Shown here piece after piece: positions 26,352 through 35,775 of a stretch of DNA of 64,000 nt (position 1 is the first letter of the stretch; every line of letters begins with the position of its first letter). The notes under the pieces were generated by a model. It saw nothing but the letters and a program-made list of their open reading frames with translations, was not told the DNA's origin and did no database searches. The position numbers and the translations under genes were made by a program. Origin of the DNA: Halorubrum rutilum (GTDB lineage: Archaea; Halobacteriota; Halobacteria; Halobacteriales; Haloferacaceae); NCBI RefSeq assembly GCF_024494565.1, contig NZ_JANHDN010000001.1, forward strand, positions 248,001 through 312,000, given 5' to 3'.

Positions 26352-27935
26352 TCACCCCGACCGACACGCCCGCGTCCCGAGCTCTCGGACCCGGGTCTCC
26401 CCGCCCTCCGTGACGTCGGTTTCAACCGTCTCGACGGTCACCGACGCGACCGCCTCGCCCGCGGGCCCCGCGGATCGATCACAGAGGTACGCGAGGAGCG
26501 GGTCGACGCGGGCGGGCGCCCCGTCGCCGGCCAGCAGGGTGAGGTACTTCCGCCAGCGCGCGGTCGGGTACGCCCGGGCGTCCGACGGGGGCCGGTCGAG
26601 AGCGACGGGGTCGCCGTACAGCGCGTCGACCGCGTCGCCGTCGGCGGTCGTCGCCGTCGCCAGGAGGCGCGCGTCGATCGAGCTCGGGTTCGGCGCGAAC
26701 ATGTCCCACCCGTACTCGGTCGGCTCCGCCGTCGCCGCCACGGGCTCGGGCGCGTCGACGAGGCCGACGGCCATCCCGTTCCACGCGAGCAGCGAGACGA
26801 GGAGCACGGCGGCGACGGCGGTGACGGCGCGGCCGCGGAGCGCCCGACTCGGAAGGGGGCGCGTCGATCGGTCCCTCGGTCCCTCGCGTCGCGGGTCGCC
26901 GGCGGGCGTCGACTCCGCGAGCCCCCGCAACCGCGCGCCCGTCGGTCCGACGAACCCCTCGACGCGGTCCCAGACGAACGGCGGGAAGAAGGGGAGCAGG
27001 GCGGCCGCCGATATCAGCGGGAAGACGCCGAGCTGGAGCGTGAGCGCCATCGAGCAGTGCGCGGCGAACAGGGTCCCGGCGAGGGCCGCCCTGACCCGGC
27101 CGGCGGACGCGACGAGCAGCGGCGACGCGACGAGCAGCGCGAGCCAGCCGTAGGTGGCGACCGAAAACAGCGCCGGCGCCTCGGGCAGCAGTCCCCCGAG
27201 CGGGCCGTGGAGGTACGTGAGCCGGAACACCCGGCCGACCGCCTCGCCGCCGGTCCACGCCGTCCCCCGGAGCTTCTCGACCGCGTTGGCGACGTAGATT
27301 ACCACGACGACGGCCAGCGGGAGCGCGGAGGCCGGACCGATGAACCGCTCGCCCTCCGGCGCGCCGCTTCCGTTCCCGCTCTCCCCTCCCCCGGGCGAGC
27401 CCCGGCGACGGACGGCGTCGACCGACCAGCGCGCGCCGAGCGGACAGAACAGCCCGGCCGCGAGCAGGTGCACGAGCAGTTTGTCGCCAGCGTTGAGCAC
27501 GAACGGGTTCCGCGCCTGCAGCGAGGCGAGCAGGACCAGCGAGACCGCGGCCGCGAGCCGGCTCCGGTGACCGACCGCGAGCGCGCCGGCGGCGACCCCG
27601 GCGACGAGGAACAGGGCCGCGACGGGCCACGTCGCGCCGGAGAGCGCGTGCAGCGAGAGCCGGGCGGCGAGGGGGTACGCCTCCGCGAGCGCCGACCGCG
27701 GGAGGGCGCCGGCGTCGGTGTAGAAGGCCGTGAGGTTCCGGGCGCGCAGCGCGAGGTCGACGAGGAGGACGACTCCGAGCGCGACCCGGAACGCCGCGAG
27801 GGCCCGCCGGTCGATCCCGACGCGGGCGCCGACCGCGGCCCGGAGGCGGCGGCGGACCGATCCCTCGTCCGTCGGCCCTCCCCCGACGCGGGACTCCGAG
27901 TTGCTTGCGGCGGCGCGTCCCCGATGCTCGTCCAC
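26352..27935 (-). CDS. HTTM-domain membrane protein
   Basis: A 527-residue polytopic membrane protein. The HTTM signature is RVALGVVLLVDLALRARNLTAFYTDAGALPRSAL, with ARNPFVLNAGDKLLVHLLAAGLFCPLGARWSVDA later. HTTM proteins resemble the membrane part of vitamin-K-dependent gamma-carboxylase, but their archaeal reaction is unknown. About eight membrane helices are followed by a soluble C-terminal domain (WDMFAPNPSSIDARLLATATTADG) that fits the family's usual tail. Start is GTG, 78 bp upstream of the glycosyltransferase on the same strand, suggesting a two-gene operon for a surface or lipid modification. Confidence 0.85.
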   Translation of the reverse strand: MDEHRGRAAASNSESRVGGGPTDEGSVRRRLRAAVGARVGIDRRALAAFRVALGVVLLVDLALRARNLTAFYTDAGALPRSALAEAYPLAARLSLHALSGATWPVAALFLVAGVAAGALAVGHRSRLAAAVSLVLLASLQARNPFVLNAGDKLLVHLLAAGLFCPLGARWSVDAVRRRGSPGGGESGNGSGAPEGERFIGPASALPLAVVVVIYVANAVEKLRGTAWTGGEAVGRVFRLTYLHGPLGGLLPEAPALFSVATYGWLALLVASPLLVASAGRVRAALAGTLFAAHCSMALTLQLGVFPLISAAALLPFFPPFVWDRVEGFVGPTGARLRGLAESTPAGDPRREGPRDRSTRPLPSRALRGRAVTAVAAVLLVSLLAWNGMAVGLVDAPEPVAATAEPTEYGWDMFAPNPSSIDARLLATATTADGDAVDALYGDPVALDRPPSDARAYPTARWRKYLTLLAGDGAPARVDPLLAYLCDRSAGPAGEAVASVTVETVETDVTEGGETRVRELGTRACRSG

Positions 27936-28073
27936 GATGGGTGCGACTCCCCGAGCGGCGGGAATAGTTCTTGCGGCGCCGGACCGGGGGGCGGCCGCGG
28001 GGATCGCTCTGTGCTCGGCGTCATCACCCGCCGTTTTCCGGGGGCTTATCCGCCCGCCGCGGGACCCTCGCGT

Positions 28074-29012
28074 ATGTCACGGCGATCCCCGATGCGCGTC
28101 GTCGTCCACGGCGGCGCCGGCGGCGCCCCGGACGAACCGGCGCCGAGACAGCAGGCGCTCGACCGGGCGGCCGAACGCGGCGCCGACGCCCAGACCCCCC
28201 TCGACGCGGTCGAGGCGGCGCTCGCGCCTCTCGAATCGAGCCCCCGGTTCAACGCCGGCGTCGGCGGCGCGGTCCAGTCCGACGGCGTCGTCCGCACCGA
28301 CGCGGGCGTGATGACCTCCGACCGCGAGGTCGGCGCGGCCTGCTCGATGCCGGGCGTCGAACGCGCCGCGAGCGTCGCTCGCGTCGTCCACTCGGAGACG
28401 CCGCACGTCCTCGTCTCGGGCGGGCACGCCGTCGACCTCGCGAGCGAGTTCGGGACCGAGACCGGCGTCGACCTGCTCACCGACGAGACGCGCGAGCGTT
28501 ACGAGGCGGAGGACCCGCCGCGGGGCGGCCCCCGCGAGCACCTCGGCTGGCTCGCGACGCGGTTCGGGTCGGGTGGCGATCGGGCCGGTGGAGGGTTGAA
28601 CAACGGCGGAGCGGGCGGAGACGAACCGGGCCGCGCCCCCGACCACGACACGGTCGGCGCGGTGGCCTCGGACGGCGAGCGGTTCGCGGCGGCGACCTCC
28701 ACGGGCGGCCGGTCGTTCGCGCTCGCGGGTCGGGTCGGCGACGTGCCGCAGGTCGGCTCGGGCTTCTTCTGTACCGAGGCCGGCGGCGCGAGCGCGACGG
28801 GCGCCGGCGAGGACATCGCGCGCGTCACGCTCTCTCGGCGGGCCGTGGGGCATCTCGAAGACGGGCTCGGGGCGCAGGCGGCGGCCGACCGGTCGATCGA
28901 GGAGTTCGAGGCGATTACCGAGTCGGGTGCCGGCGTGATCGTCCTCGGCGACGACGGCGCCGGGAGCGCGTTCAATACCGAGGAGATGCAGACGAGTATC
29001 GCGTATAAGTAG
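28074..29012 (+). CDS. asparaginase/isoaspartyl peptidase (Ntn hydrolase)
   Basis: A 312-residue Thr-type Ntn hydrolase of the isoaspartyl aminopeptidase/L-asparaginase family, made as a precursor that self-cleaves before a threonine. The precursor-side region is MRVVVHGGAGGAPDE, PRFNAGVGGAVQSDGVVRTDAGVMT. The cleavage site reads DHDTVGAVASDGERFAAATSTGG, with nucleophile Thr in HDTVG. RVGDVPQVGSGFFCTEAGGASATGAGE follows. The start at 28074 is set by a TATA-like GGCTTATC about 27 bp upstream. The last codons overlap the first TATA-like box of repeat copy B. Confidence 0.9.
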   Translation: MSRRSPMRVVVHGGAGGAPDEPAPRQQALDRAAERGADAQTPLDAVEAALAPLESSPRFNAGVGGAVQSDGVVRTDAGVMTSDREVGAACSMPGVERAASVARVVHSETPHVLVSGGHAVDLASEFGTETGVDLLTDETRERYEAEDPPRGGPREHLGWLATRFGSGGDRAGGGLNNGGAGGDEPGRAPDHDTVGAVASDGERFAAATSTGGRSFALAGRVGDVPQVGSGFFCTEAGGASATGAGEDIARVTLSRRAVGHLEDGLGAQAAADRSIEEFEAITESGAGVIVLGDDGAGSAFNTEEMQTSIAYK

Positions 29013-29357
29013 CCGAACGTGGATCTTCGGTCAACACCTCCAGAGGCCCAGCCGCTCGCTCATACGTGGCAGACTGCCGATCAGCGGTAATCAACTCTAA
29101 AGCCCCAGCCGCGAGGACTCGCGCACCTCGCTGCGGTCCTCAGTCGCTCGCGTTGCTCGCTCCCTGCGGTCCTTGCGTCGGTGTGCTTCGCCCTCGCGGC
29201 TGCCCCTTTGAGTCCCACCCCGCACCGCAACCGCACCTCACGCCTCCCCAGCCTCGGCGGACGGCCCGGCGCGGGCGGAGCCGCGCCGGCCCGCCGCCTC
29301 CCTCGCGCGTGCGACTCGCGGCCTGTCGGCCGCTCGGCGGCACGCGCCAATCATAAG
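29003..29357 (+). repeat. interspersed structured element, copy B
   Basis: Copy B, plus strand. TATA-like GTATAAG (29003-29009) is followed after about 23 nt by AACACCTCCAGAGGCCCAGC (29033) and, 60 bp later, by CTCTAAAGCCCCAGCCG (29095). The body has a 10-bp stem AGCCGCGAGG/CCTCGCGGCT (29107-29116 with 29192-29201), then TGCCCCTTTGAGTCCCA (29201), CACCGCAACCGCACCTC, CCTCCCCAGCCTCG, a GC-rich hairpin (about 29256-29297) and the terminal hairpin GCGCGTGC/GCACGCGC (29305-29347). Its first box lies inside the last codons of the asparaginase gene. Confidence 0.85.
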
Positions 29358-29470
29358 AATCGGTTGAACGACGTCTATCATTTATAACCGAAGCCGTACG
29401 TCCATTCCGCTTCACGCCGTCGCCGCTCACGGAGGCGAGGATACAAATCCGCCCGCCGCCTTGCCCGCGT

Positions 29471-30502
29471 ATGGTCACGTTCCTCGCCGGCGGCACGGGG
29501 ACGCCGAAGCTCCTCGACGGGGCGACCCGCGTCTGGGATCCGGAGGCGATCGCGGTCGTCGCCAACACGGGCGACGACGTCGAGCTCGGCGGCCACCTCG
29601 TCTGTCCCGACGTCGACACGGTGCTGTTCGCCGGCGGCGGCGTCCTCGACCGCGAGACGTGGTGGGGGATCGCGGACGACACCACCGAGACCCACGCGGA
29701 GCTGCGCCGGCTCGCGGACGAGCTCGGGCTCGGCGCGGCCCCGCGCTACCTCGACGCCGAGGCGCAGACGAGCGGGCGCGAGATCGCGCGGTGGCGGCGG
29801 TTCTCGGGCGTCGGCGAGTTCATGGAGATCGGCGACCGCGACCGCGCGGTCCACGTCACCCGAACGAGCCTGCTCGACGAGGGGCGCACGCTCACCGAGG
29901 TCGTTCGGACGCTCGCCGACGCCTTCGGGCTCGATGTCGACCTCCTCCCGATGTCCGACGACCCGGTCGCGACGCTGATCCACACGGAGGCGGGCGAGAC
30001 GATCCACTTCCAGGAGTACTGGGTCGCGCGCCGGGGCGAACCGGCCGTCGCCGACGCGGAGTTCCGGGGCGCGGACGACGCCGAGCCGACGGCGGAGGTC
30101 CTCGACGCCCTCGCCGAGCCCATCGTGATCGGGCCGTCGAACCCCGTCACGAGCGTCGGCCCGATGCTGGCGCTCCCCGGCTTCGAGGCGGCGCTCCGCG
30201 AGACGCCGGTCGTCGCGGTCTCGCCGTTCGTGGGCGACGAGGTCTTCTCCGGCCCGGCGGCCGACCTGATGGCGGGCGTCGGTCGCGACCCGTCGACCGC
30301 GGGCGTCGCCGCGGCGTACCCGTTCGCGGACGCGTTCGTCCTCGACGAGGCCGACCCGACCGAGCTCCCGGAGCGCCACGTCGAGCGCACCGACACCGGG
30401 ATGGACGGCGCGGACGACGCCGAGCGCGTCGCCCGGGCCTGCGAGCGCGCGCTGGCGGCGGTGAGGGACGCGCCGGCGACCGATCCGGAGGTGGCCGAGT
30501 GA
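29471..30502 (+). CDS. cofD: 2-phospho-L-lactate transferase (coenzyme F420 synthesis)
   Basis: A 343-residue CofD, which joins the phospholactyl (or phosphoenolpyruvyl) group to the deazaflavin Fo. It begins [21 protein letters not shown] with the glycine-rich GGTGTPKL loop, then [73 protein letters not shown] and [23 protein letters not shown]-like ATACAAAT lies about 27 bp upstream of the ATG, so it is probably leaderless. The stop overlaps the GTG of the next gene, and four genes in a row are joined this way. Confidence 0.95.
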   Translation: MVTFLAGGTGTPKLLDGATRVWDPEAIAVVANTGDDVELGGHLVCPDVDTVLFAGGGVLDRETWWGIADDTTETHAELRRLADELGLGAAPRYLDAEAQTSGREIARWRRFSGVGEFMEIGDRDRAVHVTRTSLLDEGRTLTEVVRTLADAFGLDVDLLPMSDDPVATLIHTEAGETIHFQEYWVARRGEPAVADAEFRGADDAEPTAEVLDALAEPIVIGPSNPVTSVGPMLALPGFEAALRETPVVAVSPFVGDEVFSGPAADLMAGVGRDPSTAGVAAAYPFADAFVLDEADPTELPERHVERTDTGMDGADDAERVARACERALAAVRDAPATDPEVAE

Positions 30503-31329
30503 CGGCGGACGGAGACGGGGGACCGGCCCCCTTCCTCGTCGCCGCCAGCCTCAGCGGCGCGGCCGACGCCGACTGGGCGCGCGCCGCGGCCCCGCACGTC
30601 GACGCGGCGGTGCTCGGCGGGATCGCGCTCGACCCGGCGAGCCGGGCCGCCGCGCGCGACCTCGTCGCTCGGGGGCGCACGGAGTTCCTCCCCGACGACC
30701 CGCTCGCGTGGGTCGACCGGCAGCTCGCCGCGCTCGCCGACGCCCCGGTCCGACCCGGGATCAACGTCCGCAGCGCGACCGTCGAGCCGGTGCGCGAGGC
30801 GGCGGCGGTCTGCGCCGACCGCGACGCGGTCTGCGAGGTCAACGCCCACTGCCGCCAGCCGGAGCTCCGCGCGGTCGGCTGCGGCGAGTCCCTCCTGCGC
30901 GACCGCGACCGGCTGACCGACTACGTCGCCGCCGCGGCCGCGACCGGCGCGACGACGAGCGTGAAGGTCCGCGCCGAGGTCCCCGGCGCCGACCTCGTCG
31001 CCGTCGCCGACGCGGTCGCCGAGGCGGGGGGCGACTGGCTCCACGTCGACGCGATGGACTCGGAGGGCGTCGTCGCCGACCTGACGGCGGGAGACGACGC
31101 CGCGGCCGGAGCGGCCCCCCGCGCCGGCCTCACCGCGATCGCCAACAACGGCGTCCGGGGCCGGGAGACGGTCGCCGAGTACGCCGCGCACGGGGCCGAC
31201 GCCGTCAGCGTCGGGCGGCCGACCGAGCATCCCACGGAGCTCGCGCGCGTCGCCGAGGCGGTGCGCGCGTGGCGTGACGGGGAGCTGTCGGCGGGGGAGT
31301 CGGAACGCCGACGGGAGGCGCCGCCGTGA
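30499..31329 (+). CDS. dihydrouridine-synthase-like TIM-barrel flavoprotein
   Basis: A 276-residue protein related to tRNA-dihydrouridine synthases and similar FMN TIM barrels. Visible motifs are [43 protein letters not shown] (equivalent of the Dus N-G-C-P region), [28 protein letters not shown] and [28 protein letters not shown]. The canonical catalytic Cys position is occupied by an H-C-R variant, so true Dus activity is uncertain. GTG start overlaps cofD by four bases. Its place inside an F420-type operon hints at a deazaflavin-linked role. Confidence 0.78.
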   Translation: MTADGDGGPAPFLVAASLSGAADADWARAAAPHVDAAVLGGIALDPASRAAARDLVARGRTEFLPDDPLAWVDRQLAALADAPVRPGINVRSATVEPVREAAAVCADRDAVCEVNAHCRQPELRAVGCGESLLRDRDRLTDYVAAAAATGATTSVKVRAEVPGADLVAVADAVAEAGGDWLHVDAMDSEGVVADLTAGDDAAAGAAPRAGLTAIANNGVRGRETVAEYAAHGADAVSVGRPTEHPTELARVAEAVRAWRDGELSAGESERRREAPP

Positions 31330-32291
31330 CCGCCGACCGCGCCACGGTCGACGACGCGGTCCTCGCGCTCCTGCTCGAAGTCGCCGGGACCCCGAAGCCC
31401 GGGAACGTCGACCGACGCCGCGACCTCGCCGACCTCCGGTTCGAGGCGTTCCTCGGCGGGGCGGTCGGCGCCCGCGAGGGGCTCGAACTGGCGGTGGACG
31501 AGGCGGCTCCCGTCGGCGACGCCTTCGAGCGCGCGGTGGCGGGGATGGCCGACCGCGCGGGAACGAACACCCAGTTCGGCTGTCTGCTGCTGCTCGTCCC
31601 GCTGATCCGCGCGACGGTCGCGGGCGGGGACGCGTCGCCTCCGGGCGACCTCGGGCCCGACGCCGTCGACCGCGCGACCCGCGACACCGACGTCGCCGAC
31701 GCGGTCGCCTTCTACCGCGCGTTCGAGCGCGTCGACGTCGCGGTCGGGGACCCGCCCGCGGGCGCGGCCGACCTCGACGTGCGCCGAGGGAGCGACGCGG
31801 CGCCGGCGCTCCGCGAGCGCGGGCTGACGCTGCGCGACGTGCTGGCGCTCTCGGCCGACCCCGACGACCCGGACCGCGTCCCCGACCGCAACGCGCGGGA
31901 GTGGGTCGAGGGGTTCCCCCGGACGTTCCGCGCCGCCGAGTGGATCCGCTCCGACGAGGGGCCGCTGACCGACCGGGCCGCGCGGGCGTTCCTCGGCCTG
32001 CTCGCCGCCGAGCCCGACACGCTGGTCGCCGCGGCCCGCGACTCCCGAACGGCCCGGGAGGCGAGCGCTCGGGCGGCCGCGCTGCTCGACGGGGCGGACG
32101 GCGTCGGCCCGGACCCCGCCGCGGGCGTCGACGCGATCGACGCCGACGCGGTCCACGGGGCCGACCTCGACGCCGCGGAGGGACTGGCGACCGCGTTCGT
32201 CGACGAGGGGATCAACCCCGGGACGACCGCGGACCTCACCTGCGCGGCGCTGTACGTCGCGCTCCGACGCGGCGCGGAGGTGGCGCCGTGA
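31326..32291 (+). CDS. CitG-like triphosphoribosyl-dephospho-CoA synthase family protein
   Basis: A 321-residue member of the CitG/MdcB family: LEVAGTPKPGNVDRRRDLADLRFEAFL, MADRAGTNTQFGCLLLLVPLIRA and EGINPGTTADLTCAALYVAL are its hallmarks. In bacteria the family makes the prosthetic-group precursor of citrate or malonate lyase, but no lyase genes are here. In some methylotroph and methanogen gene islands, CitG-like and DUF447 genes lie beside C1-cofactor genes, so a cofactor role is more likely. GTG start, four-base overlaps on both sides. Confidence 0.85.
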   Translation: MTADRATVDDAVLALLLEVAGTPKPGNVDRRRDLADLRFEAFLGGAVGAREGLELAVDEAAPVGDAFERAVAGMADRAGTNTQFGCLLLLVPLIRATVAGGDASPPGDLGPDAVDRATRDTDVADAVAFYRAFERVDVAVGDPPAGAADLDVRRGSDAAPALRERGLTLRDVLALSADPDDPDRVPDRNAREWVEGFPRTFRAAEWIRSDEGPLTDRAARAFLGLLAAEPDTLVAAARDSRTAREASARAAALLDGADGVGPDPAAGVDAIDADAVHGADLDAAEGLATAFVDEGINPGTTADLTCAALYVALRRGAEVAP

Positions 32292-32989
32292 ACGGGGAGG
32301 GCCCCGACGGGGACCGCGGAGCGTCGGCGGAGGGCGCCGACGCCGTCACCCCCGACGGCTGGCCGGTCGCGCTCCGCGGCGTCACGGAGTCGGTCGTGAC
32401 GACGCTCGGCCCGAACGACCGGTGGAACGTCGCGGCGCTCGGACTCCACGCCCCGGACGATCCCGAAGACCCCGTGACCGCGCGGACCTACGGCCGCACC
32501 CGGACGTGGCGGAACTTCACCGAGCGCGGCGGCGGCGTCGTCCAGTTCACGACCGACCCCCGGACGTTCGTCGACGCCGCGCTGACGGTTCGCGAGGTCG
32601 ACGAGCCCGTCCTCGAAACGGCCGACGCGTGGGTCGAGGTGACCGCCGAGGCGGTCGGGAGCGAGACCGAGGGCGACACGACGATCCGGACGTGGACGCT
32701 CTCTCCCGTCGAGGCCGAGATCCGCCGGGAGCGCGTCCCGACGGTCAACCGCGGGTTCGGCGCGGTCGTCGACGCCACCGTGGCCGCCTCGCGGCTCGAC
32801 GTGCCCGCGTTCGACGCGGCGGACCTGCTCGACCGCCTGACCTACTTCGCCGACGTGGTCGACCGCTGCGGCGGGCCGGCCGAGCGCGAGGCGTTCGCCC
32901 GCATCGACGAGGCGACCGGGTGGCGGGCGCTCGCCGAGGCCGAGCGGCGTTCCGGGGCGGGACGCGACGACCGCGACGGCGACGCCTGA
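32288..32989 (+). CDS. DUF447-like, flavin-reductase-like protein
   Basis: A 233-residue protein of the DUF447 family, distantly related to FMN-binding flavin-reductase-like domains. Characteristic segments are VTESVVTTLGPNDRWNVAALGLHAPD, ARTYGRTRTWRNFTERGGGVVQFTTDPRTFVDAAL and VPTVNRGFGAVVDATVAASRLDVP. It closes the cofD operon with a third GTGA overlap. A role in cofactor synthesis is inferred from neighbours only. The C-terminal tail is a charged, low-complexity stretch. Confidence 0.85.
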   Translation: MNGEGPDGDRGASAEGADAVTPDGWPVALRGVTESVVTTLGPNDRWNVAALGLHAPDDPEDPVTARTYGRTRTWRNFTERGGGVVQFTTDPRTFVDAALTVREVDEPVLETADAWVEVTAEAVGSETEGDTTIRTWTLSPVEAEIRRERVPTVNRGFGAVVDATVAASRLDVPAFDAADLLDRLTYFADVVDRCGGPAEREAFARIDEATGWRALAEAERRSGAGRDDRDGDA

Positions 32990-33083
32990 GCGACCGCGCG
33001 GCCGACGGACCGGCGTGATACCGCCTCGCGGCCGCTCGCGGCGGAACGAACCCTTTTAGTTCGGCCCGGCGGTAGCGCTCGGT

Positions 33084-33278
33084 ATGGCCATCAAACCCAA
33101 GTACATCAAGCAGCTCGGGAACGTCCTGCTCGAACGGTATCCCGACTCGTTCAACACGAACTTCGAGACGAACAAGGAGAGCGTCACGGCCCTGACCACC
33201 GTCGAGTCGAAGGGCGTCCGCAACCGGATCGCCGGCTACGTCACCCAGAAGAAGTCGCAGGCGGCCCAGAAGGCCTAA
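33084..33278 (+). CDS. rps17e: 30S ribosomal protein S17e
   Basis: A 64-residue small-subunit protein: MAIKPKYIKQLGNVLLERYPDSFNTNFETNKESVTALTTVESKGVRNRIAGYVTQKK is the textbook archaeal S17e. A TATA-like CTTTTAG lies about 30 bp upstream. It is monocistronic, with a terminator-like inverted repeat just beyond its stop. Confidence 0.97.
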   Translation: MAIKPKYIKQLGNVLLERYPDSFNTNFETNKESVTALTTVESKGVRNRIAGYVTQKKSQAAQKA

Positions 33279-33279
33279 C

Positions 33280-33335
33280 GAGACCGAGTTTTCGACCGTT
33301 CGTTTCGCTCTCCCGGAGCCGCGGCGCTCGGTCTC
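33280..33335 (+). terminator. terminator-like inverted repeat after rps17e
   Basis: Perfect 9-bp arms GAGACCGAG (33280-33288) and CTCGGTCTC (33327-33335) start right after the S17e stop, with a TTTT run after the first arm. The 38-bp loop is long, so a terminator role is tentative. Confidence 0.35.
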
Positions 33336-33383
33336 ACCGCGCACCCCCCGGCTTATCACCGAAGCCGCGGCCACCTCCCCGCG

Positions 33384-34619
33384 ATGGACGCCCTCGTCCG
33401 CCCGGTCGTCGATCCGACGTTCGCGGCCGCCGCGCTCGCGTTCCTGTGCGGGGGCGCCGCGCTCGGCACGCTGAGCGGGCTCGTCCCGGGCCTCCACGCG
33501 AACAACTTCGCGCTGCTGCTCGCGGGGCTCGCCCCCTCGGTCGCCGCCGACCCCCTGCTCGTCGGCGTCGCGATGCTCGGGGCCGGGGTGGTCCACTCGT
33601 TCCTCGACATCGTGCCCGCGCTCGCGCTCGGCGTGCCCGACGCGGCGACGGCGGTCGCGGCGCTCCCGGGTCACCGGCTCGTGATCGCGGGGCGCGGCCG
33701 CGAGGCGATCCGGCTCTCGGCGGTCGGCTCCGGGCTGGCGGTCGCGCTCGCGGTCCCCCTCGCCGTGCCGATCACCTGGGTCATGATCCGCGGCTATCCC
33801 GCGGTGCGGGCGCACCTCCCACTGCTCCTCGCGGGCGTCGTCGCCTTCCTCGTGCTCACCGAGTCGTCGAAGCGGGCCGCGGTCGGCGGGTTCCTCGCGT
33901 TCCTCGCGAGCGCCGCGCTCGGGCTCGCGACGCTCGACGTCGACCCCGCGGCGCCGCTCGACGCCGGCGGCGTCCTCGCGCCGCTGTTCGCCGGGCTGTT
34001 CGGCGCGCCCGTGCTCGTCGACGCGCTCGGCGGCGAGGGCGTCCCGCCGCAGGCCGACGCGCGGGTCACGATGAGCCCCCGCGACCTCGGCGTGAGCGCC
34101 GGCGCCGGGTCGCTCGCGGGCGCGGTGGTCGGCTACGTCCCCGGCGTCTCCGCGGCGATCGCCGCCGTCGCGGCGCTGCCGGCGGTCCCGCGAGAGGACG
34201 GCGACCGCGGGTTCGTCGTCGCCACGAGCGGCGCGAACACGGCGAACACGATATTCGCGCTGTTCGCGCTCGTCGCGCTCGGCACGCCGCGGACGGGCGT
34301 CACGGTCGCGATCGACCGGGCCGGCGTCCCCTTCGCGCTCCCGATCCTCCTCGTCGCCGCGGGGGCCGCCGCGGCCGTCGGCTTCGCGCTCGTCCTCCTC
34401 GTCGGGGACGCCTACCTCCGGGTCGTCGGCAACGCGGACTACACCCGCCTCTCGCTCGGCGTCCTGGCGCTGCTCGCCGGCGTCTCGTTCCTGTTCGCGG
34501 GGCCGCTCGGCGTCGGTATCTTCGCCGTCGCCGGCGTGCTGGGACTCGCTCCGCCCCGGGTCGGCGCCCGGCGGGTCCACCTGATGGGCGTGTTGATCGG
34601 GCCGCTGATTATCGGGTGA
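33384..34619 (+). CDS. TctA/DUF112-type membrane permease
   Basis: A 411-residue, ~11-helix membrane protein of the tripartite tricarboxylate transporter TctA/DUF112 family. Family motifs are LGTLSGLVPGLHANNFALLLAG, LGVPDAATAVAALPGHRLVIAGRGREAIRLSAVGS, LAGAVVGYVPGVSAAIAAVAALP and SGANTANTIFALFALVALGTPRTGV. It lacks a nearby TctB or TctC partner. Many archaea carry such a lone TctA; its substrate is unknown. TATA-like GGCTTATC lies about 29 bp before the ATG. Confidence 0.88.
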   Translation: MDALVRPVVDPTFAAAALAFLCGGAALGTLSGLVPGLHANNFALLLAGLAPSVAADPLLVGVAMLGAGVVHSFLDIVPALALGVPDAATAVAALPGHRLVIAGRGREAIRLSAVGSGLAVALAVPLAVPITWVMIRGYPAVRAHLPLLLAGVVAFLVLTESSKRAAVGGFLAFLASAALGLATLDVDPAAPLDAGGVLAPLFAGLFGAPVLVDALGGEGVPPQADARVTMSPRDLGVSAGAGSLAGAVVGYVPGVSAAIAAVAALPAVPREDGDRGFVVATSGANTANTIFALFALVALGTPRTGVTVAIDRAGVPFALPILLVAAGAAAAVGFALVLLVGDAYLRVVGNADYTRLSLGVLALLAGVSFLFAGPLGVGIFAVAGVLGLAPPRVGARRVHLMGVLIGPLIIG

Positions 34620-34765
34620 CGCGGCATCGGTCTCCGGGATGCCTCGGAACCGGAACGCGCTCGACGGGCGGGACGCGCGAGCGCCGCGGTACCGCGGCGC
34701 ACCCGGCGTTCTCCCGTCGACCCCAAAGAACAACGGTTAAAAGTCGCGCGGTGGTGTTTCAGTGT

Positions 34766-34945
34766 ATGAGCGAGAGTGAAACGCAGGGCACGCGGCAGTG
34801 CGTCTCCTGTGGCATCCAGGTGGCCGGTATGAACGCCGCGCGCTTCTCCTGCCCGGACTGCGGGGCGACGATCCACCGGTGCGCGAAGTGCCGGAAGCAG
34901 AGCAACCTCTACGAGTGCCACGACTGCGGCTTCCGAGGGCCCTAG
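34766..34945 (+). CDS. HVO_2753-like two-zinc-finger small protein
   Basis: A 59-residue protein with eight cysteines in four CxxC pairs: [27 protein letters not shown] and [11 protein letters not shown]. This closely matches the small protein HVO_2753 of Haloferax volcanii, which binds two zinc ions and affects swarming and biofilm formation. The arrangement MSESE...CVSCGI...[12 protein letters not shown]...KQSNLYEC is the same. It lies one base before ef1b, so both are likely on one transcript. Too short for usual gene-length cut-offs but a confident gene. Confidence 0.92.
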   Translation: MSESETQGTRQCVSCGIQVAGMNAARFSCPDCGATIHRCAKCRKQSNLYECHDCGFRGP

Positions 34946-34946
34946 T

Positions 34947-35213
34947 ATGGGAGACGTCGCCGCCAAGATCAAGGTCATGCCGAACAGCCCCGACGTCGAC
35001 CTCGACGACCTGCAGGACCGGCTGGAGGAGTCGCTCCCGCAGGGCGCGAAGATCCGCGGCTTCCAGCGCGACGACGTCGCGTTCGGCCTCGTCGCCCTCC
35101 TCCCGACCGTCATCGTCCCCGACGGCGCGGGCGGCACCGAGGCGGTCGAGGAGGCGTTCGCCGACGTCGACGGCGTCGAGTCCGTCGCCGTCGAGAACGT
35201 CGGTCGGCTGTAA
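34947..35213 (+). CDS. ef1b: translation elongation factor aEF-1 beta
   Basis: An 88-residue guanine-nucleotide exchange factor for aEF-1 alpha. The sequence [59 protein letters not shown] and the closing [22 protein letters not shown] are typical of archaeal EF-1 beta. It is separated by one base from the zinc-finger gene, a pairing also known in other haloarchaea. Confidence 0.95.
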   Translation: MGDVAAKIKVMPNSPDVDLDDLQDRLEESLPQGAKIRGFQRDDVAFGLVALLPTVIVPDGAGGTEAVEEAFADVDGVESVAVENVGRL

Positions 35214-35314
35214 GGCCGATTTCGCCGGGGCTCGACCCGGCGCTCGGTCGCGGTTTCGTTTCGCTCCGTGTCTCTCGTCCCGCGAGCGACGAGCGCGTCC
35301 CGGGCCCCGTCCGA

Positions 35315-35686
35315 TCACTCGACGTGCTCGCGGACCCACGCGGCGAGCTCGTCGCCGGGGACGAACCCCTCGGCGCGGCGGGCGACGGGTTCGCCGTCGA
35401 CGAACAGCACGAACAGCGGGACGCTCCGCACGTCGAACCGCTCGACGAGCGGCGGGTCGTCGCGGGGGTTGATCAGGGCGGCGTCGACGCCGAGGTCGCG
35501 GGCGACGTTGGCGAGGACGGGTTTCATCCCGTCGCAGAGACCGCAGCCGTCGGTGTAGAACTCCACGAGCGCGGCGTCGGCGTCGGCGACGAACGCGTCG
35601 AGCGCGTCCGCGTCGGCGAGCGAGGCCGGTCGCCGACGCCGCTCGTCTCCGCCGGACTCGGCATCGGTGGCAGTGGTATTGGGCAT
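35315..35686 (-). CDS. thioredoxin-family protein
   Basis: A 123-residue thioredoxin-fold protein. The active site is CGLC in VEFYTDGCGLCDGMKPVLANVARDLG, a variant of the usual CGPC with Leu for Pro. The cis-proline loop reads RSVPLFVLFVDGEPV. A charged linker of about 25 residues precedes the fold. The ATG at 35686 is supported by a TATA-like GTTTATTA about 30 bp upstream. It probably acts as a disulfide reductase; partners unknown. Confidence 0.88.
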   Translation of the reverse strand: MPNTTATDAESGGDERRRRPASLADADALDAFVADADAALVEFYTDGCGLCDGMKPVLANVARDLGVDAALINPRDDPPLVERFDVRSVPLFVLFVDGEPVARRAEGFVPGDELAAWVREHVE

Positions 35687-35775
35687 GATGGGCAATATCG
35701 GCTCCGAGCGGTAATAAACGCTCGCTCGACGCGCCGGCGTCGACCGCGGTGAGCGGTCCGGCGCGCGCCGACCCG

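Noticed and set aside
29066..29387. Open frames within repeat copy B
   Set aside because: Not conserved in the other copies and composed of stem sequence.
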